Part shown: one piece after another, positions 54,217 through 62,917 of the stretch | Numbering within the stretch: position 1 is the first letter of the stretch | Layout: the number at the start of each line of letters is the position of its first letter | Notes under the pieces: model-generated | What the model was told of the DNA's origin: nothing | The model's database searches: none | The model's input: the letters and a program-made list of their open reading frames with translations, nothing else | From: Sphingobacterium phlebotomi | Lineage (GTDB): Bacteria > Bacteroidota > Bacteroidia > Sphingobacteriales > Sphingobacteriaceae | DNA: 64,000 nucleotides | Reading direction: 5' to 3' | NCBI RefSeq assembly: GCF_008180195.1 | Contig: NZ_VTAV01000013.1 | Coordinates: 82,151 to 146,150 of the forward strand | Translations under genes and position numbers: made by a program

Positions 54217-54909
54217 TTAAGCGCAATTAATTGCTCCATCCACATGTAATAGCGGGCTTAGATAAGGAATGTCTAGGTTCGCTCCTCTCAATATGAACCA
54301 AATACCCATGATCAAATAAAGAAATGGCATTACCCGGTTAAACCCACGTTTAAAAAGGGGTTTGGAAAAGCTTCCTGCAAACGAGAAGATGAACAGCAAG
54401 GGCAACGTTCCCAAGCCAAAAAGTACCATAAAAAGAAAACTGTTTGCCGAAGAATCTGCGTTCATAGCCGATGCCAATGCCATATAAACCATCCCACAAG
54501 GCAGGATACCATTTAACGTTCCTGCGACAAAAGAACCTCCGGGCCTATAGAGCCATCGCCCCATATATTTCGTAAAGGGCTGGACAGCTTTCGTTTGAAA
54601 GCGAGTTAACGCTTGTGTATTTTTCCCAAAGAGATAAAACATGCCGATGGTCACGAGCACGATTCCTACGGTCACACTCAATCCTTTTTGCCATCCTTGT
54701 ACTGTTGCCATCCCCCCTAATATTCCCAAAAAGAATCCCATTATCCCATAGGTAAGAATACGCCCTGTTTGATAAAGCATCCTATTAAAAATCACTTTCC
54801 AAGATAACCCCATTTGGCTGTTTATAGCGATCAATAGCGGACCACACATGACGGCACAATGCACACTACCAAAAAGTCCCATAAAAAAAGCTAAATAGTG
54901 GTAAGCCAT
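54217..54909 (-). CDS. TauE/SafE- or DsbD-like membrane protein of the cbb3 locus
   Basis: A 230-residue protein with about six hydrophobic segments. The N-terminus FMGLFGSVHCAVMCGPLLIAI carries the HCxxMCGP motif of the DsbD_2/'sulfite exporter' group that accompanies ccoGH in Bacteroidota and many proteobacteria. A second GILPCGMVYMALASA repeats the Cys-containing pattern. A role in copper delivery or haem/redox maturation of the oxidase is likely from context. It is the last gene of the cco operon, 2 bp after ccoH, and convergent with the efflux factor gene. Confidence 0.85.
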   Translation of the reverse strand: MAYHYLAFFMGLFGSVHCAVMCGPLLIAINSQMGLSWKVIFNRMLYQTGRILTYGIMGFFLGILGGMATVQGWQKGLSVTVGIVLVTIGMFYLFGKNTQALTRFQTKAVQPFTKYMGRWLYRPGGSFVAGTLNGILPCGMVYMALASAMNADSSANSFLFMVLFGLGTLPLLFIFSFAGSFSKPLFKRGFNRVMPFLYLIMGIWFILRGANLDIPYLSPLLHVDGAINCA

Positions 54910-54911
54910 TA

Positions 54912-55334
54912 TTAAAAGTATAAATTATGATCGGAAGTATAGGGTGTTCCGCCTTGTTGCCAAGAAATTTCCAGTCGCCAGCTCCCTCTTGTAAAACTCC
55001 CTACAGGTAATTTGTAATGCGGACTTTCCGTTACGAAGGGCAACGCCATATCCAACGTATTATCGGATGGCCGTTTAAAGATAAGCTCACCACGATTACG
55101 TGGCTGGCTGAAAGTAATATATAGCGTATCATTTTTGACGCTCACGGTTGGGCGGGCATTATTATCTAATAAATTCTGCTTCCGTCGGTAAACCTCATCA
55201 TAAGATAAACTTCTTTCATAGTAGTCTTCATCTTCCAATGTATCCGTATTCTTGGTCACCATATATATTCCTGCACTCACAATAAATATAATAAAAGCCC
55301 CCAATCCGAATACGATCTTTAATCCCCAGTTCAT
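54912..55334 (-). CDS. ccoH: FixH/CcoH family cbb3 oxidase assembly protein
   Basis: A 140-residue membrane-anchored protein. One N-terminal transmembrane helix (about 4-27) is followed by a periplasmic beta-domain: DYYERSLSYDEVYRRKQNLL is the family's signature region. The last half (RGSWRLEISWQQGGTPYTSDHNLYF) is the typical conserved end. It is needed for assembly of the cbb3 oxidase in other bacteria. It lies 8 bp after ccoG. Confidence 0.88.
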   Translation of the reverse strand: MNWGLKIVFGLGAFIIFIVSAGIYMVTKNTDTLEDEDYYERSLSYDEVYRRKQNLLDNNARPTVSVKNDTLYITFSQPRNRGELIFKRPSDNTLDMALPFVTESPHYKLPVGSFTRGSWRLEISWQQGGTPYTSDHNLYF

Positions 55335-55342
55335 GCTTATCC

Positions 55343-56734
55343 TTATTTTTTACTTGGAGGAGCTATAAAGGTTGTCTTTAAAGTCTCCATTACTTTCCCG
55401 TCAGAAACGATGTTCACCTTGACATTTTGTTTATATTGCGCTATTTCTCCCTTGTCCATCAAAAGGAAAAAGCTCAGTTTTGCACTTCCCTCCTTTTTCA
55501 AATCATGAATATTGTTCACCATTTGCACGCTAACCCTTTCATCAACACTTTCAATATCAAATTTAATATCTTTTCCGGATTTATTCAGTAGTTCCAGCGT
55601 ATACAAGTTGCTCACCATTCCGTCTTCCCGAAGTTGATAAGAACTTCCGGTTGCACGCAATAGGCGCCCGTCTATCTCCGAACGGCTAAACAACAAGAAA
55701 CCAAATACGACAATCAATACAACCAGTATAGCAGAATAAGCTATAGTACGCGTATTATTTTTCTTGCCTGCTTTCCCTTCTTCAGATAAATCATCCATGG
55801 AATAAAAACCGATAAGGCGTTTCGGTTTTCCTATTTTATCCATAACAGTATCGCACGCGTCAATACAAGCGGTACAATTCACGCATTCCAACTGTGTACC
55901 ATTACGGATATCAATACCTGTCGGGCATACATGTATACAAAGTTTACAGTCGATACAGTCACCATGTTCTGTATCATTTTTTTTCAGCTTCCCTCTCGGT
56001 TCCCCGCGATCCACATCATACGCTACCGTTAAACTTTTTTCATCGAGTAATACACCTTGTAGCCTACCATAGGGACACAACGTTGTACAGACAATTTCAC
56101 GTACATACGCAAATACACCGTAAAAAGCGAGGGTAAACACAATAATGGACGCAAAGCCAATGACATGTTGATCCACCGGATCGGTCATAATCTTAAGTAG
56201 TGCATCAACACCAATAATATAGGCTAAGAAGATATTCGATATAAAAAAAGATATGACTAAGAAAATCGTGTGTTTCAATACTTTCTTCCAAGCTCTGGCA
56301 TCTGAATCAGGCCCCTCATTTAATTTCCGCTGTTGTATCCAATCACCCTCGATAAGATATTCTATACGTCGGAATATCAATTCCATGAAAATAGTCTGCG
56401 GACAAGTCCATCCACACCAGACTCTACCGTAGACCGCCGTAAAAAGAACAATACCTACCATCATAATCAGCATGCCGAAAACGAAAATATGTAAATCCTG
56501 CGGATAGAAAACGGAACCGAAAATAGAGAATTTTCGTTCGATGATATTGAACATCAAAAAGGGATTTCCATTTATTTTAATAAACGGAGCGGCAAAAAGG
56601 AACAGTAGTAACGAATATCCTACCCATTGCCTATAGTTGTACAACTTACCACTGGGCTTTTTTGCGTAAATCCATTGACGATTTTCCTTCCCAGAATTTG
56701 TACGGGCACTATTTCCATCTACCACTGTTCCCAT
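55343..56734 (-). CDS. ccoG: CcoG/FixG cbb3 oxidase accessory ferredoxin
   Basis: A 463-residue membrane protein. Several transmembrane segments cover about 33-220, with VWCGWTCPQTIFMELIFRRIEYLIEG, the FixG start motif. Two 4Fe-4S motifs follow (CIDCKLCIHVCP near 255 and CVNCTACIDACD near 278), then another TM helix near 330 and a C-terminal Ig-like domain (FixG_C, about 360-455). In other bacteria CcoG reduces copper for oxidase assembly. It lies 35 bp after ccoP. Confidence 0.95.
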   Translation of the reverse strand: MGTVVDGNSARTNSGKENRQWIYAKKPSGKLYNYRQWVGYSLLLFLFAAPFIKINGNPFLMFNIIERKFSIFGSVFYPQDLHIFVFGMLIMMVGIVLFTAVYGRVWCGWTCPQTIFMELIFRRIEYLIEGDWIQQRKLNEGPDSDARAWKKVLKHTIFLVISFFISNIFLAYIIGVDALLKIMTDPVDQHVIGFASIIVFTLAFYGVFAYVREIVCTTLCPYGRLQGVLLDEKSLTVAYDVDRGEPRGKLKKNDTEHGDCIDCKLCIHVCPTGIDIRNGTQLECVNCTACIDACDTVMDKIGKPKRLIGFYSMDDLSEEGKAGKKNNTRTIAYSAILVVLIVVFGFLLFSRSEIDGRLLRATGSSYQLREDGMVSNLYTLELLNKSGKDIKFDIESVDERVSVQMVNNIHDLKKEGSAKLSFFLLMDKGEIAQYKQNVKVNIVSDGKVMETLKTTFIAPPSKK

Positions 56735-56769
56735 GATTACTTCAATAAAAATTATCGGATTTATACTAA

Positions 56770-57660
56770 TTATGCCTCATTTTCGGCAGCCACCGGCTCT
56801 GCTAAGGCTTCAGCACTTTCTTCATTGGCTTTCGGCTTCACCTTTTCTCCTTGAGGCTCTTTAGGATTCGGTGGATTTGTACCAGTCAATGTGATAATAT
56901 AGTTACTTACTTCCGCTATCTGCCCTGGTGTCAATGTCTGCTCCCAAGGCACCATTCCTTTCTCTGGAACACCATATTTCACCACGGTGAAAACATCCTT
57001 AATATCACCTCCATGTAGCCAATATTCATCACTCAGGTTCGGACCAATTCCTCCTTCACCTGCGTTTCCATGACAAACGGCACAATTCGCCATATAGATT
57101 GCCTTCCCAGACGCGGCCAATGCACCTGTAGCGTCTACTTCTATCGTACTCTCATCAATTTGATTTGCTGATTGGGCCAAAAATTCCTGTTTTGCCTTTT
57201 CCGCCAATGCCATTTCTCGTTGATACTCTTGGTCTTGATTAGGTCCCCATCCAAAAACATGATAAACCAGCAAGTAAACTACACCAAACGTAATCGTAGA
57301 ATAGAACAACGCATTAAACCACGCAGGAACGGGATTATCCAATTCCTTGATACCATCGTATTCATGATCGATTTCCAGATCTTTCTCCTCTTCAATTGGT
57401 CGCAAACTTAGCAACTTAGCCCAGATAGCCTGCCAATCTATTTTTTTAGTCTTTTTCTTCTGTTGCTCAGCTGCCAATTGCGGCATCGTCAAGTTAATAA
57501 TAGATTTCATTGCCTTATTTACCACCAATGCTGACGCCAAAAGGGCTATCATAACGATGATAAGGGCGACAATAAGAATATCGTTGTATATATTTCCCGA
57601 CCCAAAGACCCATTCGGAGGCTTTTGTAGTAGTTTCGGCTGCTAATAATAATGTATTCAT
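56770..57660 (-). CDS. ccoP: cbb3-type cytochrome c oxidase subunit III (CcoP), single haem
   Basis: A 296-residue membrane-anchored cytochrome c. Two N-terminal hydrophobic helices (about 24-46 and 118-136) contain the N-terminal CcoP domain motif IKELDNPVPAWFNALFYSTI. One cytochrome c domain (about 175-268) has a single CAVCH near 193 and a Met ligand in KGMVPWEQ. Proteobacterial CcoP has two haem motifs; only one is present here, as in other Bacteroidota as far as I recall. The C-terminal tail is Glu-, Pro- and Lys-rich. It lies 6 bp after ccoQ. Confidence 0.93.
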   Translation of the reverse strand: MNTLLLAAETTTKASEWVFGSGNIYNDILIVALIIVMIALLASALVVNKAMKSIINLTMPQLAAEQQKKKTKKIDWQAIWAKLLSLRPIEEEKDLEIDHEYDGIKELDNPVPAWFNALFYSTITFGVVYLLVYHVFGWGPNQDQEYQREMALAEKAKQEFLAQSANQIDESTIEVDATGALAASGKAIYMANCAVCHGNAGEGGIGPNLSDEYWLHGGDIKDVFTVVKYGVPEKGMVPWEQTLTPGQIAEVSNYIITLTGTNPPNPKEPQGEKVKPKANEESAEALAEPVAAENEA

Positions 57661-57666
57661 AAATCT

Positions 57667-57861
57667 CTATTTCTGCAATGATTGGTCACTCTCCTTTTCC
57701 GACTCCCCATCGTCAAAAGGAATATCTTTCATATGGTCGATGTGATCTTTCTTCATCCAAAATAACATACAGGCCACGAGTACAAAAAATACCAAAAAGA
57801 CCCACAAGGATGCGATTAGATAAATCTCATCGCCATTTAAATTTGTTATCTGCTTAAACAT
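57667..57861 (-). CDS. ccoQ: CcoQ-like small membrane protein of the cbb3 oxidase
   Basis: A 64-residue protein with one transmembrane helix (about 11-35, LIASLWVFLVFFVLVACMLFWM), then a charged, acidic tail. It lies between ccoNO and ccoP, 11 and 6 bp away, exactly where CcoQ sits. Small size and position support the call; sequence similarity alone would not. Confidence 0.75.
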   Translation of the reverse strand: MFKQITNLNGDEIYLIASLWVFLVFFVLVACMLFWMKKDHIDHMKDIPFDDGESEKESDQSLQK

Positions 57862-57872
57862 AAGTCCTCCTT

Positions 57873-60017
57873 TTAGTTATCTGATACCACAATATCCTCA
57901 GCTGCTTCCGGTGCTTCAGCTTTGATATCCTTCCCTAAGCGTTGTAAATAAGCGATCATGGCAATAATTTCACTGTCAGACCGAACTTCTACTTGATTTG
58001 CCACTAGATCTGCTGTTATTTCATCCGCTTGTTTTTGCAAATTTGTAAAAGCATTTTGGATCTCGTCTTCTGAATAAGGCACACCTAATACCCGCATAGC
58101 ATTCATCTTCTTATCCAAAAGGCTATTATCCAATGTTTGCTCGATTAGCCACGGATAAGCCGGCATAATACTTCCGGGAGATGTAATAGTTGGATCCAAC
58201 AAATGGTCAAAATGCCATTTATTCGGATACTTACCTCCGAGACGATGCAAATCCGGTCCGGTACGTTTAGATCCCCATAAGAACGGCATATCGTAAACAA
58301 ACTCTCCAGCTTTGCTATACTCACCATAACGAGCGGTCTCCGAACGGAATGGTCGAACCGTCTGCGAGTGACAGTTGACACAGCCTTCCCGGATGTATAG
58401 ATCACGTCCTTGAAGTTCGAGTGCAGTATAGGGTTGTACAGAAGCTATTTTAGGTATATTGCTACTAATCGTAAATGTCGGAATCATCTCCACAATACCA
58501 CCAATAAGAATAGCAACTAAGGCTAATACCATAAATAAAACTGGTTTGCGTTCCAAACGACGATGCTTCGTAGGTTCACTTTTCACAACAGGTTCCAAAG
58601 CAGGTGCTTCAGCGGCTTCGTCGGCAACCAATTTTCCGGCTTTCATCGTCTTAATTAAGTTGTACGTCATGATGATAACACCCGTTAGATACAACGCGCC
58701 ACCTACAGCACGCATCATATGCATCGGAAGAATCTCCAAGGTGGTAGCTAAGAAGTTTGGATATTTCAACACACCTTCCGGCGTAAATTCCTTCCACATC
58801 AAACCTTGTACTACAGCAGCCCAATACATCGGGATAGCATAGAATAAAATCCCCAATGTACCGATCCAGAAGTGGACATTCGCCAGTTTTTTTGAATATA
58901 ACGGTGTTTTATAAATTTTCGGAATGATAAAATACAAAACAGCAAATGTCAAGAAACCATTCCATCCCAATGCACCTACGTGTACATGCGCTACAATCCA
59001 GTCCGTAAAGTGTGCTATCGCATTTACTTGTTTTAACGATAATAAGGGTCCCTCGAAAGTCGCCATACCGTAGGCTGTCAACGCAACCACCATAAACTTA
59101 AGCGTGGGTTCTGTACGCACTTTATCCCAAGCCCCGCGCAATGTTAATAATCCGTTGATCATCCCCCCCCAGCTCGGTGCTATCAACATGATAGAAAATA
59201 CAACCCCCAACGACTGCACCCATGATGGTAATGAGGTATAAAGAAGGTGGTGAGGTCCTGCCCAGATATAAATAAATATCAAAGACCAAAAGTGAAGAAT
59301 ACTCAATTTGTACGAATAGACAGGGCGGTTAGCCATTTTAGGCAAGAAGTAATACATCATACCTAAATAAGGTGTCGTCAAGAAAAAAGCAACGGCATTA
59401 TGTCCATACCACCACTGAACCAAAGCGTCCTGTACACCAGCATATACATAGTAACTTTTCCAAAAACTAACAGGAAGCTGAATAGAATTCACAATATGCA
59501 ATACAGCGACCGTTACAAAAGTTGCTATATAAAACCACACCGCTACATACATGTGACGTTCGCGGCGTTTTATGATAGTGCCGAACATATTTATGCCGAA
59601 CACTACCCAGATTAAGGTAATAGCGATATCGATCGGCCATTCCATTTCCGCATATTCGTGCGAAGACGTGTACCCTAACAGCAAGGTAACAGCCGAAGCC
59701 ACAATAACTAATTGCCAGCCCCAAAAATGGATTTTACTCAACAAATCACTGAACATCCTTGCTTTTAAAACACGTTGCATGGAGTAATATACACCCATAA
59801 AAATTGCGTTCCCGACGAAAGCAAAGATGACCGCATTCGTATGTACAGGGCGAACCCTGCCGAATGTCGTGTACTGGTTTAAAAAATTCATCTCGGGCCA
59901 AATCAATTGCGTGGCTACGAGTAGACCGATGGACATGCCCACCAAGCCCCAAATAATTGTTGCGATCCCGAAGTCCCGTACAATCTTATTGTCATAATTA
60001 AATTGCTCTACCTGCAT
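57873..60017 (-). CDS. ccoNO: Fused cbb3 cytochrome c oxidase subunits I and II (CcoN-CcoO)
   Basis: A 714-residue fusion. Residues about 1-460 form the 12-helix haem-copper catalytic subunit (CcoN): WGLVGMSIGLLVATQLIWPEMNF, HTNAVIFAFVGNAIFMGVYYSMQRV (haem histidine), WWYGHNAVAFFLTTPYLGMMYYF (copper site) and HVHVGALGWNGF. A linker follows (about 460-485), with a transmembrane helix (about 490-510), and then the CcoO cytochrome c domain with CVNCHSQ (Cys546) and a late Met. It reduces oxygen at low concentration and pumps protons. First gene of the operon ccoNO-Q-P-G-H-TauE-like. No ccoI or ccoS is seen in the window. Confidence 0.95.
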   Translation of the reverse strand: MQVEQFNYDNKIVRDFGIATIIWGLVGMSIGLLVATQLIWPEMNFLNQYTTFGRVRPVHTNAVIFAFVGNAIFMGVYYSMQRVLKARMFSDLLSKIHFWGWQLVIVASAVTLLLGYTSSHEYAEMEWPIDIAITLIWVVFGINMFGTIIKRRERHMYVAVWFYIATFVTVAVLHIVNSIQLPVSFWKSYYVYAGVQDALVQWWYGHNAVAFFLTTPYLGMMYYFLPKMANRPVYSYKLSILHFWSLIFIYIWAGPHHLLYTSLPSWVQSLGVVFSIMLIAPSWGGMINGLLTLRGAWDKVRTEPTLKFMVVALTAYGMATFEGPLLSLKQVNAIAHFTDWIVAHVHVGALGWNGFLTFAVLYFIIPKIYKTPLYSKKLANVHFWIGTLGILFYAIPMYWAAVVQGLMWKEFTPEGVLKYPNFLATTLEILPMHMMRAVGGALYLTGVIIMTYNLIKTMKAGKLVADEAAEAPALEPVVKSEPTKHRRLERKPVLFMVLALVAILIGGIVEMIPTFTISSNIPKIASVQPYTALELQGRDLYIREGCVNCHSQTVRPFRSETARYGEYSKAGEFVYDMPFLWGSKRTGPDLHRLGGKYPNKWHFDHLLDPTITSPGSIMPAYPWLIEQTLDNSLLDKKMNAMRVLGVPYSEDEIQNAFTNLQKQADEITADLVANQVEVRSDSEIIAMIAYLQRLGKDIKAEAPEAAEDIVVSDN

Positions 60018-60092
60018 AATCTACTAGTTGATTTCTGCGGTAAAGGTAAATCTTTTCTTATGACACTGTAATGATATATCTTTGATAAAAAA

Positions 60093-60106
60093 ATGACTTT
60101 AATCAC
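60093..60106. promoter_or_regulatory. FNR/Crp-type half-site pair upstream of ccoNO
   Basis: ATGACTTTAATCAC fits TTGAT-N4-ATCAA at 7 of 10 positions. It is centred about 83 bp before the start codon, plausible for oxygen-linked activation. No -7 box is obvious, so this is tentative. Confidence 0.35.
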
Positions 60107-60138
60107 TTGTCATTCCTCTACACACGTCTTGTGATTAC

Positions 60139-60172
60139 AAAAAAAGGCTTCCCCTTCGGAAAGCCTTTTTTT
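60139..60172. terminator. Bidirectional terminator between mltD-like gene and cco operon
   Basis: AAAAAAAGGCTTCC and GGAAAGCCTTTTTTT pair over 14 bp with one bulged base around a short loop. T-runs are present on both strands. It ends the lytic transglycosylase transcript ahead of the cco promoter region. Confidence 0.8.
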
Positions 60173-60190
60173 CTTATATATGCCTATAGC

Positions 60191-60997
60191 TTATAATAAA
60201 TTTGCCTCATTCGAGTGCTGATATTTATCCTTCACCTGGGCGTAACGTTTATATCCATGTTTATAAGGATTCTCTATAACTTGTTTCATCGAGACCAATT
60301 TATAAACATAAGAACCCGTTTCTTTGTTCAAGTTTAAATTATAATAATCTTTTGTTCCTTGACGCCGTATGGTATTCTTCAAACTGCCGCCGCCTACATT
60401 ATAGGCTGCGGCTACCAATGTCCAGTCATTGAATTCTTTGTATAGACTTTTTAAATACCGTGCTGCAGCATGTGTGGATTTGATTAAATCCTTACGTTCA
60501 TCCACACTTGCATTAACTTTCAAACCATATAGCCGCGCAGTAGCAGGCATAAATTGCCAATATCCTCCCGCGCCTTTATGAGAAGTTATTCGAGGATTCA
60601 TATCGCTTTCCACGAGTGGAACGTATTTAAAATCCTCTGGAATCCCATATGATTTCAGTATGGTTGCGATCTGCGGTAAATGTTTTGCTGCTTTTTTATG
60701 CAAATCATACGTTTGTTGTTTGCGAAAAGAGAAATTGGCCAAATATCTCTCAAACTTTCGCTCTACCGAGGGGTTGTGTAGAGGAACCTGCTTATTAGCA
60801 AACATTACAGAGCGGTAATACGCTTCTTTTTGTTTTTCTGGCGATAAGGCAATCGCTTTTTTTTGTTTCTCAACTTGTTCCAACAAGGCCTTCCGTATTG
60901 GATCCTTTTTGGATGTTGAGTTGGGCGTGGAATATAGCTTTGACAAAATCATTACTGACAAAACTACACTGCAACACAGTACTCTTTTTTTTATCAT
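60191..60997 (-). CDS. Lytic transglycosylase, MltD-like (SLT domain)
   Basis: A 268-residue exported murein lytic transglycosylase. The signal peptide spans about 1-24 (VLCCSVVLSVMIL). A helical spacer (about 35-105) precedes the SLT domain: VPLVESDMNPRITS with the catalytic glutamate (Glu130), GAGGYWQFMPATARLYGL, and AAAYNVGGGSLKNTIRRQG. No LysM repeats follow, unlike full MltD. It cleaves peptidoglycan to 1,6-anhydro sugars. A promoter with correct spacing lies upstream (61055-61087) and a terminator downstream. Confidence 0.9.
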   Translation of the reverse strand: MIKKRVLCCSVVLSVMILSKLYSTPNSTSKKDPIRKALLEQVEKQKKAIALSPEKQKEAYYRSVMFANKQVPLHNPSVERKFERYLANFSFRKQQTYDLHKKAAKHLPQIATILKSYGIPEDFKYVPLVESDMNPRITSHKGAGGYWQFMPATARLYGLKVNASVDERKDLIKSTHAAARYLKSLYKEFNDWTLVAAAYNVGGGSLKNTIRRQGTKDYYNLNLNKETGSYVYKLVSMKQVIENPYKHGYKRYAQVKDKYQHSNEANLL

Positions 60998-61054
60998 TCA
61001 ATCCCTTACTGCTACCTATCCACGAAATTAAGTTCAAAGTACTTAAAAAACGAT

Positions 61055-61087
61055 CAAAAATAGCTTGGTTCAATTTCAGCCTGCAAA
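61055..61087 (-). promoter_or_regulatory. Bacteroidota promoter for the lytic transglycosylase
   Basis: On the minus strand TTTG (61084-61087), 21 bp, TATTTTTG (61055-61062). The start codon is 58 bases downstream. A second exact -7 box (TATATTTG) lies just upstream. Confidence 0.5.
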
Positions 61088-61223
61088 TATACAAAGAATT
61101 TGCCTATCCTCCAAACCAACGTTCTCTTATCAATACGATCTCCACCATGAAAAACCCTATCTATTATAAACAGGACACATTTTTTATCAAATTATTTTTT
61201 TTCTCAGAATCGAATAAAAACGC

Positions 61224-61231
61224 TACCTTTG
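61224..61231 (+). promoter_or_regulatory. Bacteroidota -7 box (TACCTTTG) for the rluB unit
   Basis: Exact TAnnTTTG, 18 bases before the ATG at 61250. The longest reading frame begins with a TTG inside this box, which supports choosing the later ATG as the start. Confidence 0.6.
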
Positions 61232-61249
61232 TACCTTAATTCTATAAAT

Positions 61250-62395
61250 ATGCCATTCAATAACAAAAGGAACAGTCGCGACGACAACTCCAAAAAAAGC
61301 AGAAGCAACTCCGAAAACTTCCGCTCAAAAAATGGTCGCTCACAACGGTCATCTTCAACAAATGAATTTAGAAAATCCAGATTTGAAGAAGAAGATAACA
61401 AGAAATCAAGCCCTTTCAGCAAGTTTGAAAAGAAAAATAGAAAAGATGATTCCAGTCGTTCTTTCAATAAATCCGATAAACTAGTAAAGAGAAACGCAGA
61501 ACGTCCTTTTCAGAAAGAGGAAAAAGGAGAATATAGTCGTTCTAAGAAGTTTGATAAACCGGAAAAAAGATCGTTTAATCGATTTGATGATAAGAATAAA
61601 GACAAATACAAAAATAAAGAGACACATAAGCCGTCGTACCCTAGAAAAAAAATCGCTACTGCGGAACCAAAAGACGATGGTCTAATCCGTTTAAACCGTT
61701 ATATCTCCAATTCCGGTGTATGTTCACGTCGTAAAGCGGATGAATTAATCGAATCCGGAGTAGTAACCGTAAATGGTGAAGTCGTCACTGAATTAGGAAC
61801 TAAAGTAGATCCTGCGAAAGATGAAATAAGATACAATGGAGAGCGATTGAAACGGGAGAAAATGGTATATGTAGTGTTGAACAAACCAAAAGATTTTATT
61901 ACAACTACAGACGATCCACAAGAGCGTAGAACTGTTATGCAACTTGTAGCAAAAGCCTCAAAAGAGCGAATCTATCCGGTAGGACGCTTAGATAGAAATA
62001 CCACGGGTTTGCTACTGCTTACAAATGATGGTGCACTTGCAGAAAAACTTTCTCACCCTCGCAACAACATCAGCAAAATATATCATGTTGAATTGAACAA
62101 GAACTTAACGCAGGGCGATTTTAATAAAATACAATTTGGGGTTGAATTAGAAGATGGGGTTATCAAACCTGACGATATCAGTTATGTACAAGGTGGGAGC
62201 AAAAGCGAAATCGGTATCCAAATTCATTCCGGTAAAAACAGGGTCGTAAGACGCATTTTTGAATCTTTAGGTTATGAAGTTATTAAATTAGACCGCGTAG
62301 TTTATGCCAATCTCACAAAAAAAGATTTGCCACGTGGAAGATGGAGATACCTAGAAGAGAGAGAACTCATTCAGTTAAAACATTTCATTAAATAA
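61250..62395 (+). CDS. rluB: Pseudouridine synthase, RluB/RsuA family, with long basic N-terminal extension
   Basis: A 381-residue RNA-modifying enzyme. Residues 1-140 are a low-complexity, Lys/Arg/Ser/Asn-rich, probably disordered tail (many NKK, RSF, KFDK runs). An S4 RNA-binding domain follows (about 143-190, RLNRYISNSGVCSRRKADELIESG). The catalytic domain has VGRLDRNTTGLLLLTNDG with the essential Asp248. RluB/E/F-type enzymes modify 23S rRNA or tRNA. The start is the ATG at 61250, downstream of an exact -7 box. It lies 13 bp before the next gene on the same strand. Confidence 0.9.
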   Translation: MPFNNKRNSRDDNSKKSRSNSENFRSKNGRSQRSSSTNEFRKSRFEEEDNKKSSPFSKFEKKNRKDDSSRSFNKSDKLVKRNAERPFQKEEKGEYSRSKKFDKPEKRSFNRFDDKNKDKYKNKETHKPSYPRKKIATAEPKDDGLIRLNRYISNSGVCSRRKADELIESGVVTVNGEVVTELGTKVDPAKDEIRYNGERLKREKMVYVVLNKPKDFITTTDDPQERRTVMQLVAKASKERIYPVGRLDRNTTGLLLLTNDGALAEKLSHPRNNISKIYHVELNKNLTQGDFNKIQFGVELEDGVIKPDDISYVQGGSKSEIGIQIHSGKNRVVRRIFESLGYEVIKLDRVVYANLTKKDLPRGRWRYLEERELIQLKHFIK

Positions 62396-62408
62396 GAAGA
62401 ATTAAAAC

Positions 62409-62876
62409 ATGACAGATCCTAAAACATTGACTTCTGTAGCTGAATTTCACAAAACCTTTCAACATCCTGTTCTGGAAGAACCAACCATTCCTTCGGCGGT
62501 ACGCTGCAATCTACGCGTTGCGTTAATAGCGGAAGAATTAAAGGAATTACAGGAAGCTATTGAAAACAACGATATTGTAGAAGTGGCGGATGCGTTATGC
62601 GATATTCAGTATGTACTTTCAGGTGCTGTATTAGAATTTGGATTAAAAGATAAATTCAACGCACTATTTGAAGAAGTACAGCGCTCTAACATGAGCAAAG
62701 CATGTAAAACAGAAGAAGAAGCAAAGGCAACTCAAGCCCATTATTTTGCCAAAGGTGTTAACTCTTACTATAAAGAAATTGACGGGCTGTTTTTAGTGTA
62801 CAGAGAGGGTGACAACAAAACACTGAAATCCATTAATTATTCCCCCGCTAATCTAAAAGATATTTTAGAAAAATAG
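62409..62876 (+). CDS. MazG-like nucleoside triphosphate/PRA-type pyrophosphohydrolase
   Basis: A 155-residue all-helical protein. The metal-binding pattern of MazG/PRA-PH-type enzymes is visible: LIAEELKELQEAIENNDIVEVADALCDIQYVLSG, an ExxE then ExxD arrangement near 35-68. Members hydrolyse NTPs or phosphoribosyl-ATP. It is not next to his genes, so nucleotide house-cleaning is more likely than histidine synthesis. It is co-oriented with rluB, 13 bp downstream, and ends at a shared hairpin with the convergent radical SAM gene. Confidence 0.82.
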   Translation: MTDPKTLTSVAEFHKTFQHPVLEEPTIPSAVRCNLRVALIAEELKELQEAIENNDIVEVADALCDIQYVLSGAVLEFGLKDKFNALFEEVQRSNMSKACKTEEEAKATQAHYFAKGVNSYYKEIDGLFLVYREGDNKTLKSINYSPANLKDILEK

Positions 62877-62917
62877 AAAATTGATAAGGGCTAAATATTT
62901 TAGCTCCTATCAATTTT
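62877..62917. terminator. Hairpin between convergent MazG-like and radical SAM genes
   Basis: Arms 62877-62886 and 62908-62917 pair perfectly over 10 bp. An inner GCTAAA/TTTAGC pair gives an extended stem with mismatches, and a T-run follows on the plus strand. The tail of the minus-strand gene overlaps it. Confidence 0.6.

Noticed and set aside
54223..54234. GCAATTAATTGC palindrome at the end of the TauE-like gene
   Set aside because: It lies in the 3' coding end of the TauE-like gene, is short and AT-rich, and has no T-run.
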